DNA of 64,000 nt, taken from contig NZ_CM001373.1 of assembly GCF_000236165.1 (NCBI RefSeq), forward strand, positions 2,153,893-2,217,892, written 5' to 3'. The translations under genes and the position numbers were made by a program. Below, in pieces: positions 8,220-17,006 of the stretch (position 1 is the first letter of the stretch; each line of letters opens with the position of its first letter). The stretch comes from Fluoribacter dumoffii NY 23. GTDB lineage: Bacteria > Pseudomonadota > Gammaproteobacteria > Legionellales > Legionellaceae. Below the pieces are notes generated by a model. It was not told where the DNA came from. It saw only the letters and a list, made by a program, of their open reading frames with translations, and did no database searches.

Positions 8220-10085
8220 ATGACCATGAACGATCAAGAACAGCAAAGCTCACAAATAACCAAAGTCATTAGCTTGGGAAAGGAGCAGGGTTACTTGACT
8301 TACAGCCAAATCAATGACCTGTTGCCTAATATAGTTGACACAGAACATTTTGATGTAATTATAAGCATGCTCGAAGGCATGAACATCAAAGTATTTGAAT
8401 TACCGCCTGGTGATGATGAATTGGCGCTTCTGCTTAATACAGAAGAAGTACCCGACATCGAAGAAGCCGCAATGGTACTTGCCTCTGTGGACAAGGAAAC
8501 TGGCCGAACAACTGATCCGGTCCGCATGTACATGCGTGAAATGGGTACAGTAGAACTGTTAACCCGGGAAGGCGAAATCCGCATTGCTAAACGCATTGAA
8601 GAAGGAATTTACCAGGTACTTAAATCCTTGGCGCATTACCCGGAAACTGTCCAGCTCGTACTTGATGATTATGATCGATTCAATGCCCAGGAAATTCGTC
8701 TTAATGAGATTATCAGTGGTTTCTCTGATGTTGAAGATGAAATAGCCCCTGCTGCAAACATTGGCTCCATGCTGGATGAAGCGCAAATGGATGACCTGTT
8801 GCTTTCTGAAGATGAAGAAGATGAAGAAGGCGAAGGCGGCATAGGTGAAGTGGATGACGGTCCAAACCCCGAACAAGCAAAAATCTATTTTGATGACTTG
8901 CGTAATACGTATGACACTGCAGTAGTATCCTTGAAAGAGCATGGCAGGGAACATGCTAAAACACTTAAGTGCCTGGAAGCAATGTCTGAATCGTTCCTGA
9001 AGCTTAAGCTCACTTCCAGACAAGTAGACCGCTTAACACGTCATTTCCGTCAATTACGTAACCATATTAGGGAATATGAGCGCAGTATTATGCGCCTTTG
9101 TATTGAAAAAGCGCGTATTCCGCGAAAACTGTTTATTGATACCTTCCCCGGTCAAGAAACGGATATGGAATGGCTCAATGGCATTATTGCCAAGCACGGC
9201 AAAAAACTTGATTTGAATCGAATCCAGGAATACACCGAGGAAATTTTACGCATCCAATCCCGTTTGGTTGCTTTCGAAATCGAATACGGTTTAACCATTG
9301 CCGAAATTAAAGACATCAACCGAAAAATGTCCATTGGCGAAGCCAAAGCCCGCCGTGCCAAAAAAGAAATGGTCGAAGCGAATTTGCGTCTGGTAATTTC
9401 CATTGCGAAAAAATACACCAACCGAGGTTTGCAATTCCTTGATTTAATTCAGGAAGGCAACATCGGCTTGATGAAAGCAGTAGATAAATTTGAATACCGC
9501 CGAGGTTACAAATTCTCTACTTATGCCACCTGGTGGATTAGACAAGCAATCACTCGATCTATTGCCGATCAGGCGCGTACCATCCGTATTCCGGTACACA
9601 TGATCGAAACGATTAACAAGCTCAACCGCATTTCCAGACAAATCCTTCAGGAAACCGGCCGTGAAGCCACCCCTGAAGAATTGGCAGAAAAGATGGAATT
9701 GAGCGAAGACAAAATCCGCAAAGTCCTGAAAATTGCTAAAGAACCCATTTCCATGGAAACCCCTGTTGGTGACGATGACGATTCACACTTGGGCGACTTT
9801 ATTGAAGACAACAACATCGAGTCCCCAATTGACATGGCCACCGCCGAAGGTTTACGCGAAGCAACTCTTGAAATCCTGGAAACTTTAACCCCAAGGGAAG
9901 CCAAGGTACTGCGTATGCGTTTTGGTATCGAAATGAATACCGACCATACCCTGGAAGAAGTGGGCAAACAATTTGACGTAACCCGTGAACGGATTCGTCA
10001 GATCGAAGCCAAAGCCCTCCGCAAGCTGCGCCACCCTTCCCGCTCAGAAAAACTGAGAAGCTTCCTGGAAGGTGACGAAGGCTAA
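8220..10085 (+). CDS. rpoD: RNA polymerase primary sigma factor (sigma-70)
   Basis: From the ATG at 8220 the protein is 621 residues. Region 1.1 is present ([16 protein letters not shown]), region 1.2 ([21 protein letters not shown]), a large acidic non-conserved insert, then regions 2 ([59 protein letters not shown]), 3 and 4 (helix-turn-helix [25 protein letters not shown]). It directs transcription from housekeeping promoters. A TTG at 8190 in frame would add ten residues, but the ATG at 8220 is preceded by AGAGAAG and gives the family N terminus; ATG 8226 is an alternative. Last gene of the macromolecular synthesis block. Confidence 0.97.
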   Translation: MTMNDQEQQSSQITKVISLGKEQGYLTYSQINDLLPNIVDTEHFDVIISMLEGMNIKVFELPPGDDELALLLNTEEVPDIEEAAMVLASVDKETGRTTDPVRMYMREMGTVELLTREGEIRIAKRIEEGIYQVLKSLAHYPETVQLVLDDYDRFNAQEIRLNEIISGFSDVEDEIAPAANIGSMLDEAQMDDLLLSEDEEDEEGEGGIGEVDDGPNPEQAKIYFDDLRNTYDTAVVSLKEHGREHAKTLKCLEAMSESFLKLKLTSRQVDRLTRHFRQLRNHIREYERSIMRLCIEKARIPRKLFIDTFPGQETDMEWLNGIIAKHGKKLDLNRIQEYTEEILRIQSRLVAFEIEYGLTIAEIKDINRKMSIGEAKARRAKKEMVEANLRLVISIAKKYTNRGLQFLDLIQEGNIGLMKAVDKFEYRRGYKFSTYATWWIRQAITRSIADQARTIRIPVHMIETINKLNRISRQILQETGREATPEELAEKMELSEDKIRKVLKIAKEPISMETPVGDDDDSHLGDFIEDNNIESPIDMATAEGLREATLEILETLTPREAKVLRMRFGIEMNTDHTLEEVGKQFDVTRERIRQIEAKALRKLRHPSRSEKLRSFLEGDEG

Positions 10086-10106
10086 AATTGCAGTTAAAGT
10101 GACTTA

Positions 10107-10146
10107 AAGGGGCGCGTATTAACGCAACATAAATACGGGCCCTTTT
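10107..10146 (+). terminator. Rho-independent terminator of rpoD
   Basis: AAGGGGCGCGTATT and AATACGGGCCCTT form a ~13-pair stem with one mismatch and an 11-base loop, running into CCCTTTTCACT. It lies 21 bases after the rpoD stop. Confidence 0.75.
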
Positions 10147-10252
10147 CACTCCCCCAAACTCCCATCCTCTTTAACCGCTCTCAGAAAATTCAAAAAAACT
10201 CAAAAAAAACTGGCACATTAAGCCAATTAAGTTTAAAATGACCTCCACTTCC

Positions 10253-10329
10253 GGGCCCATAGCTCAGTTGGTCAGAGCAGCGGACTCATAATCCGTTGGT
10301 CCTAGGTTCAAGTCCTAGTGGGCCCACCA
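10253..10329 (+). tRNA. tRNA with CAU anticodon (probably tRNA-Ile2, possibly Met)
   Basis: A 77-base cloverleaf with encoded CCA. The acceptor arm GGGCCCA pairs with TGGGCCC, the D loop has AGCTCAGTTGGT, the anticodon stem GCGGA/TCCGT carries the loop CTCATAA (anticodon CAU), and the T arm has GGTTCAAGTCC. The elongator Met and lysidine-modified Ile2 tRNAs share this anticodon; a CAU tRNA-Ile downstream of rpoD is, as I recall, known in other gammaproteobacteria. The decisive test is TilS identity elements. The IS element begins 37 bases downstream. Confidence 0.9.
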
Positions 10330-10366
10330 ATTAAATCAAGTAGTTACGTGTAGTTCGAAAAAAATT

Positions 10367-10392
10367 GGCTCTTTCCCAATTACGGGGGCACT
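10367..10392 (+). repeat. Left terminal inverted repeat of the ISL3 element
   Basis: Starts GGCTCTTTCCCAATTACGGG; pairs in inverted orientation with 11631-11656. Confidence 0.78.
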
Positions 10393-10398
10393 CACCAG

Positions 10399-11586
10399 TT
10401 AACAACACAGCACCCTAACACGGGTTCTATAATTTTCAAAGTTACGAAAGCCATAAGCTCTTCTTTGTATCAACTTCATCTTTCTATGAAACCCTTCTGT
10501 AATGCCATTAGACTTCCTAAAACGCCACATACGTACTATTTCTTCTTTCCATTGACAGAATGTTTTTCCAAGAGCCGCCAATGCTTTAAATGGACTACTC
10601 TTCAGGTCATCGAGCATATTTAAAAACTGAGGAATCATTTTTTTACACCAATCTTTATTCATAGATTTGTGTAAGAGCAATGCATGAACTTGTTGCTGGA
10701 ACTGATATATGGCGTTTATAGCTGGATTGTCTTCAAGGAATGCATCACGCTTAAGCTTTCGTTGAGGTGTCAATCTGTCAGGTCGTGTACGTAGTAGAGC
10801 CAAGATACCTCGGTTACTTTTTATTTGGCTCGATAGTTCACGATAGGTCATCATACATTGATGTTGAAGTAAGCGAATGACATGAAAGCGGTCAGCCACT
10901 ATTTTTGCATTGGGAAAGTGCTTTTTAACAATAGAACGGTACGTGCTACTTAAATCCATACAGACCACTTTAACGCGTTCTCTCCCTACCAAGGAGGCCA
11001 GATAATGGGAAAGGTCTGTCTCACTTCGTCCTTTAACGATATCAAAAATCTTATGCTTTTTCAGGTCACAGAGCGTTGTTGCAAACCCCTGCTTTCGACT
11101 AAAAAAATGCTCATCGATACCAAGCACTACGGGACATGGTGTGTTCATGAGTTCTCGTGCTTGCTCCTGATAATGGCGATGATACCAACGCTCTATAGTG
11201 GCTTTTCCTTTATTAAATTGTTGGGCAAGGTCTTTTTGAGAAATGCCTCGAGTATGGTCACGAAATACAGCAGCTTGTAAACGCCAGGTCGAGCGCTGAT
11301 ACTTATTAATGCCAGGAAATTGTTGATTACCGTATCGCTTGCACGTATTGCAATAAAGTTTATATGCTTTAAAACGCAATAAAGTCCGACGGTTACCAAT
11401 TAACTCATGAGCCACTGTTCGTATATACGAAGACTTTTTACGCACCACTTTACTATAGCAATGGGCACAACGAGGTAATCGATGATACGAAATATCTAAT
11501 ATAAGTGGTTGGTAACCACTCACTTTTTCTATAGTAAAACCAAGTAAATTTAAGATAAGATTATGCTTAGGCACTTTAATCTCCAA
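10399..11586 (-). CDS. ISL3-family transposase
   Basis: 395 residues. The N terminus has the C-x2-C zinc finger of the ISL3 group (PRCAHCYSK ... YCNTCKRYG), then a helix-turn-helix region (GISQKDLAQQFNKGKATIERW), then the DDE catalytic domain: first Asp in VVLGIDEHFFSRKQGFATTLCD, second Asp in VCMDLSSTYRSIV, and the Glu in KSNGITEGFHRKMKLIQRRAYGFRNF. It catalyses cut-and-paste transposition of the element. All catalytic motifs and full length are preserved, so it may be active. It starts at an ATG just inside the right end of the element. Confidence 0.88.
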   Translation of the reverse strand: MEIKVPKHNLILNLLGFTIEKVSGYQPLILDISYHRLPRCAHCYSKVVRKKSSYIRTVAHELIGNRRTLLRFKAYKLYCNTCKRYGNQQFPGINKYQRSTWRLQAAVFRDHTRGISQKDLAQQFNKGKATIERWYHRHYQEQARELMNTPCPVVLGIDEHFFSRKQGFATTLCDLKKHKIFDIVKGRSETDLSHYLASLVGRERVKVVCMDLSSTYRSIVKKHFPNAKIVADRFHVIRLLQHQCMMTYRELSSQIKSNRGILALLRTRPDRLTPQRKLKRDAFLEDNPAINAIYQFQQQVHALLLHKSMNKDWCKKMIPQFLNMLDDLKSSPFKALAALGKTFCQWKEEIVRMWRFRKSNGITEGFHRKMKLIQRRAYGFRNFENYRTRVRVLCC

Positions 11587-11630
11587 TTTGATCGCGAAAT
11601 CAATTAGTTAGTCTAGACTAACTTGATTAA

Positions 11631-11656
11631 AGTGCCCCCTTATTTGGGGTAGAGCC
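11631..11656 (-). repeat. Right terminal inverted repeat of the ISL3 element
   Basis: Read on the minus strand it begins GGCTCTACCCCAAATAAGGG; 22 of 26 positions match the left end. Confidence 0.78.
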
Positions 11657-12003
11657 ACAAAATCACAATTTTCTGTATTTTGATAACTATAACTTATTGT
11701 TTTATATGACATTTGCTTATCTCTAATTAGATATTTGCATTAATTCGATTAATATTCTGATTTTTTAGACAAGGATTTTTGATGAGCACACAGCATGATA
11801 TTTATGCGCTTTTTATTCACCAGTGGATCATTTTACTCAGCTAAGGCAATTTGTTAATAGCCATCGACTGCACTCAGCGATGTTAGGTAATTCTAACCCC
11901 ATCATGCCTAATTAAGGTAAAACCGTATCAGGCTACCATGATAACGGATCCCTTGATTACGCTGCGCTTCATCAAGGGATCCATTCAAGTGGGCAAGCCA
12001 TCC
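11657..12003. other. Gene-free stretch with a strong inverted repeat
   Basis: About 350 AT-rich bases right of the IS. A 20-codon ORF at 11781-11843 (MSTQHDIYALFIHQWIILLS) has AAGGA upstream but looks like a remnant. A 12-base perfect inverted repeat GGATCCCTTGAT (11946-11957) / ATCAAGGGATCC (11971-11982) with a 13-base loop lies just after the saccharopine dehydrogenase-like gene (minus strand) and could terminate it or be a REP-type element. Confidence 0.45.
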
Positions 12004-13113
12004 CTAATCAAAAACAGAGATATCATAATCTTTCATTTCAGCTAGTAATTCATCGAGAGAAACTAACTCTACACAGGGTTTAGCCCCAATATCCTGGTAT
12101 TCTCCGCGATATATTCTTTTTGCCAATACGATCGCAGGAATCGTGGGTATATATAGACCATGATTTTTTCTCGCGATGATAAACCATTTCACTGTTTTTG
12201 ACTTATCGGCTAAATCCTTTCCACTTAGAAAAATATATAAACCACCCGCATCGGAACCAAAGCCTTCAAATTTTTTGGCGACCGTGTGAAATAAATTAGA
12301 ATTATTATTTAATTGCAATGGCAGGCCCCAGCGAATCAGCCAGGATATCAACCATAAGCTCAAATGCAGAAAACTACTCTCTACTCCCCCGGAAAACTCA
12401 ATAGACTTTAATCCATAGTGCTCTGGAAATAAATCCAAATCGGGAATGCTGCAGTTGGATTGCCATCGTTTGCCACACACTGGAAGCTCGACGCGATGTA
12501 ACCCCTGCCAACCAATCACTCGACTTTTGGCACCTTTATAAGTTGGGATTTCTTTGCCGGTATAACTCAGAATCGCCTCGGTGGTTGCTACTCCGCCTGG
12601 AGTTTGTTGTCCGGAACTGATGCCAAACTTGAGATGATCTAATTTTGAAAATTCAGGTTTGTAGTGTTGAATAACCGCAGACGTCAGGCCAGGTACTGAG
12701 CTTGCACCACTTATTACCGTTACTTTATTTTGTATCGCTTGATCATTTAAGCTTGATATATCGCGAACATAATCTCTGGCATCAGCAATATCTATATAAT
12801 GTACCTGATTTTCTATGCACAATCGGGGAATGATGTAGTTTTGATTTTGAAAAGGCCCACTGGTGTGTATAACAATGCTGGGTTTTAATTCTCTAAGTTT
12901 ATCGTTTAGATCTTCATAAATATCGAAACAGGATCCAAAGATTAGATCTGCGGGATATTTTTGTTTTAAAAGTTCGACCATGTTATTTAGTTTATCGAAA
13001 TGTCTACCGACAATAATCACCGGTATCTGACTTTTTAATAAGGCCTCGGATATTTTTACCCCGAAGTGACCATAGCCTCCCAGAATCATTACCCTATTCA
13101 TTAATGCCCTCAA
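12004..13113 (-). CDS. Saccharopine dehydrogenase-like NAD(P)-binding protein
   Basis: 369 residues with an N-terminal Rossmann fold (MILGGYGHFGVKISEALL, GxGxxG-type, residues ~10-27; IVGRHFDKL; VIHTSGPFQ) and the SGASSVPGLTSAVI motif, as in saccharopine dehydrogenase-like oxidoreductases and trans-acting enoyl reductase relatives. A hydrophobic segment near residues 260-275 may contact a membrane. The substrate is unknown. It overlaps the DUF4166 ORF by 20 bases, so the DCC-DUF4166-reductase genes form one operon; fusions of these domains occur in other bacteria (family knowledge). ATG alternatives 13113 and 13101 (MNRVMILGG); the latter gives the tighter family start. Confidence 0.75.
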   Translation of the reverse strand: MRALMNRVMILGGYGHFGVKISEALLKSQIPVIIVGRHFDKLNNMVELLKQKYPADLIFGSCFDIYEDLNDKLRELKPSIVIHTSGPFQNQNYIIPRLCIENQVHYIDIADARDYVRDISSLNDQAIQNKVTVISGASSVPGLTSAVIQHYKPEFSKLDHLKFGISSGQQTPGGVATTEAILSYTGKEIPTYKGAKSRVIGWQGLHRVELPVCGKRWQSNCSIPDLDLFPEHYGLKSIEFSGGVESSFLHLSLWLISWLIRWGLPLQLNNNSNLFHTVAKKFEGFGSDAGGLYIFLSGKDLADKSKTVKWFIIARKNHGLYIPTIPAIVLAKRIYRGEYQDIGAKPCVELVSLDELLAEMKDYDISVFD

Positions 13114-13441
13114 TCATTTTAAATGTGCCTTGATACTCATAAATCGTGCCGAAAAGAAAATGGGTTAGTTTCATTTCCATACTGAAGGTATCTTCTGCTA
13201 TTTGGCGCTCTACCGCATTACATTTACCGAGAATTAATGCGATAGGTAGCGGTATATAGATATTAAACAGACGAAACACATACCCATGATGCGACATTAA
13301 GAGTTTATCACCCTTCACCGAAAATTTGGCCCGCCATCCCACATTGAATCGCATGTATTCAATCACAATATTTTTTTTAACAGGCATCATGTAGGATTTG
13401 AAATGAATCAGTGGTTGGAATTGGAAATCGCGAACAACCAA
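13094..13441 (-). pseudogene. DUF4166 C-terminal half, out of frame with the DCC gene
   Basis: The 115-codon frame (starting at a TTG inside the upstream gene) continues the DUF4166 domain that starts in 13408-14091: VVRDFQFQPLIHFKSYM, EYMRFNVGWRAKF, HHGYVFRLFNIYIPLPIALILGKCNAVER and a final FGTIYEYQGTF. These are typical second-half DUF4166 features. The two frames overlap by 34 bases, with a single-base shift near 13441-13450. No slippery heptamer is evident, so a frameshift mutation (or sequencing error) is likelier than programmed frameshifting. DUF4166 has no established function. Confidence 0.65.
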
Positions 13442-14091
13442 TATCTTGCGGAATTGGGCTCGCTTTTAAATTGTACGGTGACTGGGATATTTTCTCCATC
13501 TTGTTGGATTAAAGCGCCAGACATTTTTAATGAGGGTTTGACCAGGTTCATCCACTTTGAGCTTCTTATAGTCATCGCACCTTTCACTAAAACCATATCA
13601 CTGGTGTAAGGTCGATTTGCAAAGCGTTTTTGCATAAAAGGAGATAGTTTTTGCCAGTCATCACCGAGTACCCTGGCAAATAATGGCTGACCTTGGTTTT
13701 GCTCGATAGCTCCAACCCCTTTTATTTTTATGAACAGGCGTCTCAGGGTTTTAACAACGGGATACAGTAATTTGGCGAATGGTTTTACTTTGAAAAGAGA
13801 AGCGCCGATGGAATTTAAAGTGCTAGATGATGAATTTAGCAAGGCAAGAAAATGCGCGGCATCGGCACCAAAATAATAACTATCGCCATAAATGACAACG
13901 ATACCTACATCAGGATCAAAGCCTTTGGCATAGGCTGCGGCTACCATGGGATGAGATTCGCGGGCATTGAGCAATACCAGATCTCCGACTGCTTTTTTGA
14001 TATTTAAAGCGTGAGCAGTATTGCGACATAGAGGACATTCGTCATCATAAATGAGATACAAGGTATTGGAGTTTATTTCGGAGGAAGTCAT
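13408..14091 (-). CDS. DCC-family thiol-disulfide protein fused to the first half of DUF4166
   Basis: 227 residues. The first ~120 are a DCC (DUF393) domain with the hallmark YDDECPLCRN (D-x-x-C-x-x-C) near residue 13 and the GADAAHFLALL region; members are thioredoxin-like. From ~residue 148 (FARVLGDDWQKLSPFMQKRF) a DUF4166 domain begins but is cut off after VTVQFKSEPNSARY, where the frame runs into a short aberrant tail. The rest of DUF4166 follows in another frame. The intact ancestral protein was probably one DCC-DUF4166 polypeptide upstream of the reductase gene. The ATG at 14091 lacks a strong ribosome site. Confidence 0.7.
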   Translation of the reverse strand: MTSSEINSNTLYLIYDDECPLCRNTAHALNIKKAVGDLVLLNARESHPMVAAAYAKGFDPDVGIVVIYGDSYYFGADAAHFLALLNSSSSTLNSIGASLFKVKPFAKLLYPVVKTLRRLFIKIKGVGAIEQNQGQPLFARVLGDDWQKLSPFMQKRFANRPYTSDMVLVKGAMTIRSSKWMNLVKPSLKMSGALIQQDGENIPVTVQFKSEPNSARYWLFAISNSNH

Positions 14092-14157
14092 CTTTTAATA
14101 CTCAAATCGTATTGCTAGTATTATAGGCTTCAATCCTCTTTTAAGCGAGGGTGTGGC

Positions 14158-14182
14158 TTGTTGGGTGAATTCCACCCAACAA
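14158..14182. terminator. 10-bp inverted repeat after higA
   Basis: TTGTTGGGTG and CACCCAACAA pair perfectly around AATTC. It lies upstream of the DCC gene and downstream (minus strand) of higA; a terminator or a dispersed palindrome are both possible. Confidence 0.45.
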
Positions 14183-14397
14183 ACATCTAGATGTTAAAAT
14201 CATATTAAATAAACAGTCATTGCCATCATTGAAATCATAGTCAGTTGTAAACGTATTATAAACACTTCCAGCCACGTCTATCAGATTGACTAAAGGGCTA
14301 ACGACTCTTGTCAGAACCAGCGCTAGCACAAAGGGGTCAGATCTTGCCTTTTGCTTTTGCCCCTAAATCCTTTTGAAGCAGATATGTAACTTTAAAA

Positions 14398-14820
14398 TTA
14401 ATCAATAAAAGTAGCCGGGGTAACATGAAACCGTTCGGCTAATTTCTTGATATGGGAAATATTAAGTTGTCGTTTTCCATTTAGTATTTCAGAAACAACA
14501 CCTTGGCTTCCAATTTCATTTTTAAGATCACTTTGATCTAAACCATGCTGATCCATAAGAAATTGTAACGCTTCTGTTGCGGTTCCTTTTTTGAGCTGAT
14601 CAGTATGCTGTTCATCGTACATAGAGATCATATAACTAATCACATCAACTAAACCCATTAACTCATGAGATTCATTGTCGCCTACAATATCCAACAACTG
14701 ATCGAGCATGTTGGCTAGCTTTTCATACTCATCTTCATTTTGCGGATCATGGATAACAGGAGAGATATGCTTCCAATGTTGGATTGTCTCTTCTAAATGA
14801 TTACGTGCTAAAGCGGTCAT
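14398..14820 (-). CDS. higA: HigA-type antitoxin with XRE helix-turn-helix
   Basis: 140 residues, with a C-terminal Cro/C1-type helix-turn-helix (HGLDQSDLKNEIGSQGVVSEILNGKRQLNISHIKKLAERFHVTPATFID). This matches the longer HigA group (COG5499 type) paired with HigB toxins. It would neutralise HigB and autorepress the operon. The order toxin first, antitoxin second, with the antitoxin ATG 3 bases after the toxin stop, is the typical higBA layout. Confidence 0.85.
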   Translation of the reverse strand: MTALARNHLEETIQHWKHISPVIHDPQNEDEYEKLANMLDQLLDIVGDNESHELMGLVDVISYMISMYDEQHTDQLKKGTATEALQFLMDQHGLDQSDLKNEIGSQGVVSEILNGKRQLNISHIKKLAERFHVTPATFID

Positions 14821-14823
14821 AGT

Positions 14824-15111
14824 TCACTCCTTCCACTTATTTTTGTCATATTCTTGATGGCTCAAGATATGACGTATGTATAATTTTTGTCTATTAAAAT
14901 GGATGCTGCAAATTAAGCGCAGTTTGTTACCTCCAATATCAAAAACATACAAATCACCTACTTTATCAATACTACCAAAAGTAGCTTTTAACGCAGAAAA
15001 ATTTTTAAACTCGTTCTCTTCAACAATTTTCAACCACCCTGAGAGAGCTGATGCACACTGAGGAAAAGATGATTTTGCCTCTGTAATTCTTCTTCTTGTG
15101 ATAATATGCAT
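14824..15111 (-). CDS. higB: HigB-type mRNA interferase toxin
   Basis: 95 residues of the HigB_toxin group: RRRITEAKSSFPQCASALSGWLKIVEENEFKNFSALKATF, then DLYVFDIGGNKLRLICSIHFNRQKLYIRHILSHQEYDKNKWK. The family has a RelE-like fold and cleaves mRNA on the ribosome. The conserved basic and C-terminal H-x-E-Y-D segments are present, so it looks intact. First gene of the pair; a palindrome just upstream is the likely operator. Confidence 0.87.
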   Translation of the reverse strand: MHIITRRRITEAKSSFPQCASALSGWLKIVEENEFKNFSALKATFGSIDKVGDLYVFDIGGNKLRLICSIHFNRQKLYIRHILSHQEYDKNKWKE

Positions 15112-15141
15112 TACAAAAAATATCCTTTATTTAACACAATT

Positions 15142-15160
15142 ATATCTCATTTTGAGATAT
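15142..15160 (-). promoter_or_regulatory. Palindromic operator upstream of higBA
   Basis: ATATCTCA-TTT-TGAGATAT is a perfect 8-base inverted repeat 31 bases before the higB ATG, in the position expected for the HigA binding site overlapping the promoter. Confidence 0.6.
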
Positions 15161-15257
15161 TTGCAATGCGGTCATTATAATTCTGTATTTGTAATTTTCA
15201 AAATCAGCCAAAATGCATTGTGGGGAATTTGCGTATTTGAGTACTACACTGTTATAC

Positions 15258-15289
15258 ATCGTAGGAAATTTGTAGTGGTTTCCTACGAT
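15258..15289. terminator. 11-bp inverted repeat between higBA and the integrase
   Basis: ATCGTAGGAAA and TTTCCTACGAT pair perfectly with a 10-base loop. It lies downstream of the integrase (minus strand) and upstream of higB. It could be a terminator or part of an attachment region; no T tract is present. Confidence 0.4.
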
Positions 15290-15375
15290 ATAAATTATAA
15301 CAAAATCAATAAGTTATTAGATCACGCACTTACAAACTTACCTGATTATCCCTTAGAGGATTTTGACTGGCCGGT

Positions 15376-16272
15376 CTACTCTTTGGGTTTCTCAATAACG
15401 TTAATATCACCCCCACTTTTACGATTTTCACAAACCTTGTTCGCAGCTTGATATAAACTTTGTAACTCAGCTGAAGAATAGTGGGTTGTAATCCTTCCTG
15501 AACGATGTCCAAGTAAATCTTGTCTGTCTTCAAAACTTACCCCTGCAGCTCTCAATCTTCTACCGAACGTATGTTTTAAATCATGCACTCTTACTTCAGG
15601 CAATTTCGCCTTCTCTCTAGCCTGTCGCTAGCCCGTCGATAACATACGACTTAATGGTCGACCTTTAAAACTAAAGACATGGGTCGGATGTTTACCCCTC
15701 TCCCCTTCTATCACCTCCCGAACTGTTTCATTACAAACAATCAACCGCTCTTCACCTACAATAAAAACGATGATATGAGGTAGTTCTGGAATCTGTATTT
15801 CCCAATCCCATCGCAACTCACATATTTCACGATCCCGACATCCTGTGTTAACAGCAAACAATGCCATATTTTTCAGATGCTCAGGTAGCAGCTGAAACAG
15901 CTTGTGCTGTTCATCCCAACTTAATGGATAAGGTTTCCTTAAATCTGGTTCAGGTAAAAGTTTTATCTTCGGTGCTGAATTCAACCAGGTTAAACCAAAC
16001 TCATCCATCCATTCACTAGCCGCTAAATTTAATATACGCCTAACAATTTTCAAGCCATGATTGATAGTTCGCATACTTACACCATCCTTTTTTCGACCTT
16101 CAATAAAGGATTGCAAACTACCAATATGAATTGCTTCAATAGACATGTCTCCAATGTACTTCACCAATTCTCGCAAGCGGCCAGCATCATCACTGATACT
16201 ACGTTTGTGTTGGTTTTCCATCAGAAATTTAGTCGCGGCTTCTTTGAATGTTCTTTTAGGGCGTAACACCAT
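15376..16272 (-). pseudogene. Tyrosine recombinase (phage/island integrase), amber-interrupted
   Basis: A continuous 299-codon frame with one in-frame TAG at 15628-15630. Before it: an N-terminal arm/SAM-like DNA-binding domain and the first catalytic box (NTGCRDREICELRW). After it: RVHDLKHTFGRRLRAAGVSF, LLGHRSGRITTHYSSAEL with the Tyr nucleophile. By comparison with related integrases the stop replaces a Trp (TGG to TAG) in the STG-W-xxAR segment; that is my inference. HDLK in place of HDLR occurs in this subfamily, as I recall. It would have mobilised a genomic island. The length is otherwise complete, so a single reversion or suppression would restore it. Confidence 0.85.
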
Positions 16273-16516
16273 AGACTGTTGCCTGTCTTATTTCTTCGAG
16301 GCGCCTGGCGAGATACTTTTCCAGTAAAGAAGCTATAGCCAGATTAATGCAAGATTCTACCAATGAATCCATACAGACCATGAAAATAATGATGTCTTCC
16401 TCCCTAGCAGAGGCTCGCGATATGGCACAACAGGTCCGAAAACTAACTTGGTTTGCATTGTTGTCATCAACAGTTATTTTAATTGGTTCCTGTTTGATTA
16501 TCTTATTTTCGAGCAT
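16256..16516 (-). CDS. Small unrecognised protein upstream of the integrase
   Basis: 86 residues overlapping the integrase start by 17 bases, so likely co-transcribed if real. It has two Cys near residues 29-30, a Met/Cys-rich central segment and a C-terminal helix (LLEKYLARRLEEIRQATVYGV). I recognise no family. It could be a regulator of the integrase or a chance frame. Confidence 0.35.
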   Translation of the reverse strand: MLENKIIKQEPIKITVDDNNANQVSFRTCCAISRASAREEDIIIFMVCMDSLVESCINLAIASLLEKYLARRLEEIRQATVYGVTP

Positions 16517-16809
16517 TTTTTAAGATATTAAAAAATGACTCATGATAATAAATTGGGAATAACATGTGAAAAAAATACCAAGCCCGGCGTAAGTACCTCA
16601 GTCGAATTTGCTCTTCTATTATCTGCATCCACAAAGGCTGGCCTGCTGATTACACCTACTCTAGGACAGCATCAAGATGAGGTCTAGATTAAAATTCACA
16701 ATAAGCCCACCTGCGCACAAAAATGTAATAGTACTTTAACTTTTAGCTATAGTTTTTTTATTGCATATTACTTATACTCTTGGCAACATGCCATATAAAG
16801 GTGAATATT

Positions 16810-16992
16810 GTGAGCGTATTGAATAAATTTGAAAACTTGGCTAAACAGGCCATATTCTCCAGTAATAAAAATAACATTCTCCGATCAATTGGCCTGACTG
16901 ATACATTTAAATCCAAAAATAATCAAAAAATAAGAATGGCTTTATCTAATGGTTCTGAACAATTTGCTGATATGACCAGAGTAGTTAAATAG
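16810..16992 (+). CDS. Putative borosin precursor peptide
   Basis: 60 residues from the GTG at 16810, which has AAGGTG six bases upstream (GTG 16801 and TTG 16780 are in-frame alternatives). A helical segment (LNKFENLAKQAIFSS), then ILRSIGLTD and IRMALSNGSEQFADM, end in the short tail TRVVK. From memory this pattern resembles the split borosin precursor SonA of Shewanella: helical binding domain with a G-L-T-D step and a short C-terminal core rich in beta-branched residues. Its stop is 14 bases before the methyltransferase start, so the two are translationally close. If so, the core (around T-R-V-V) would be N-methylated on the peptide backbone. Assignment rests on neighbour and resemblance; no database check. 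Confidence 0.55.
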   Translation: MSVLNKFENLAKQAIFSSNKNNILRSIGLTDTFKSKNNQKIRMALSNGSEQFADMTRVVK

Positions 16993-17006
16993 TAATAGGA
17001 TTTATC

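Larger units (their letters stand above)
10367..11656 (-). mobile_element. ISL3-family insertion sequence
   Basis: A 1290-bp element bounded by imperfect 26-bp inverted repeats starting GGCTCT and ending GGGGGCACT (22 of 26 positions match), containing one full-length transposase on the minus strand. The structure and transposase fit the ISL3 family. ISL3 elements usually make 8-bp target duplications; the flanks (AAAAAATT left, ACAAAATC right) do not match exactly, so either the ends are off by a base or one flank has changed. It lies just downstream of the tRNA. Confidence 0.82.

Noticed and set aside
13403..13609. Plus-strand ORF opposite the DCC/DUF4166 genes
   Set aside because: It is the mirror of a region with clear DUF4166 coding on the minus strand.
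14141..14329. 62-codon minus-strand ORF downstream of higA
   Set aside because: It runs through the inverted repeat at 14158-14182, has no good start signal and resembles no protein.
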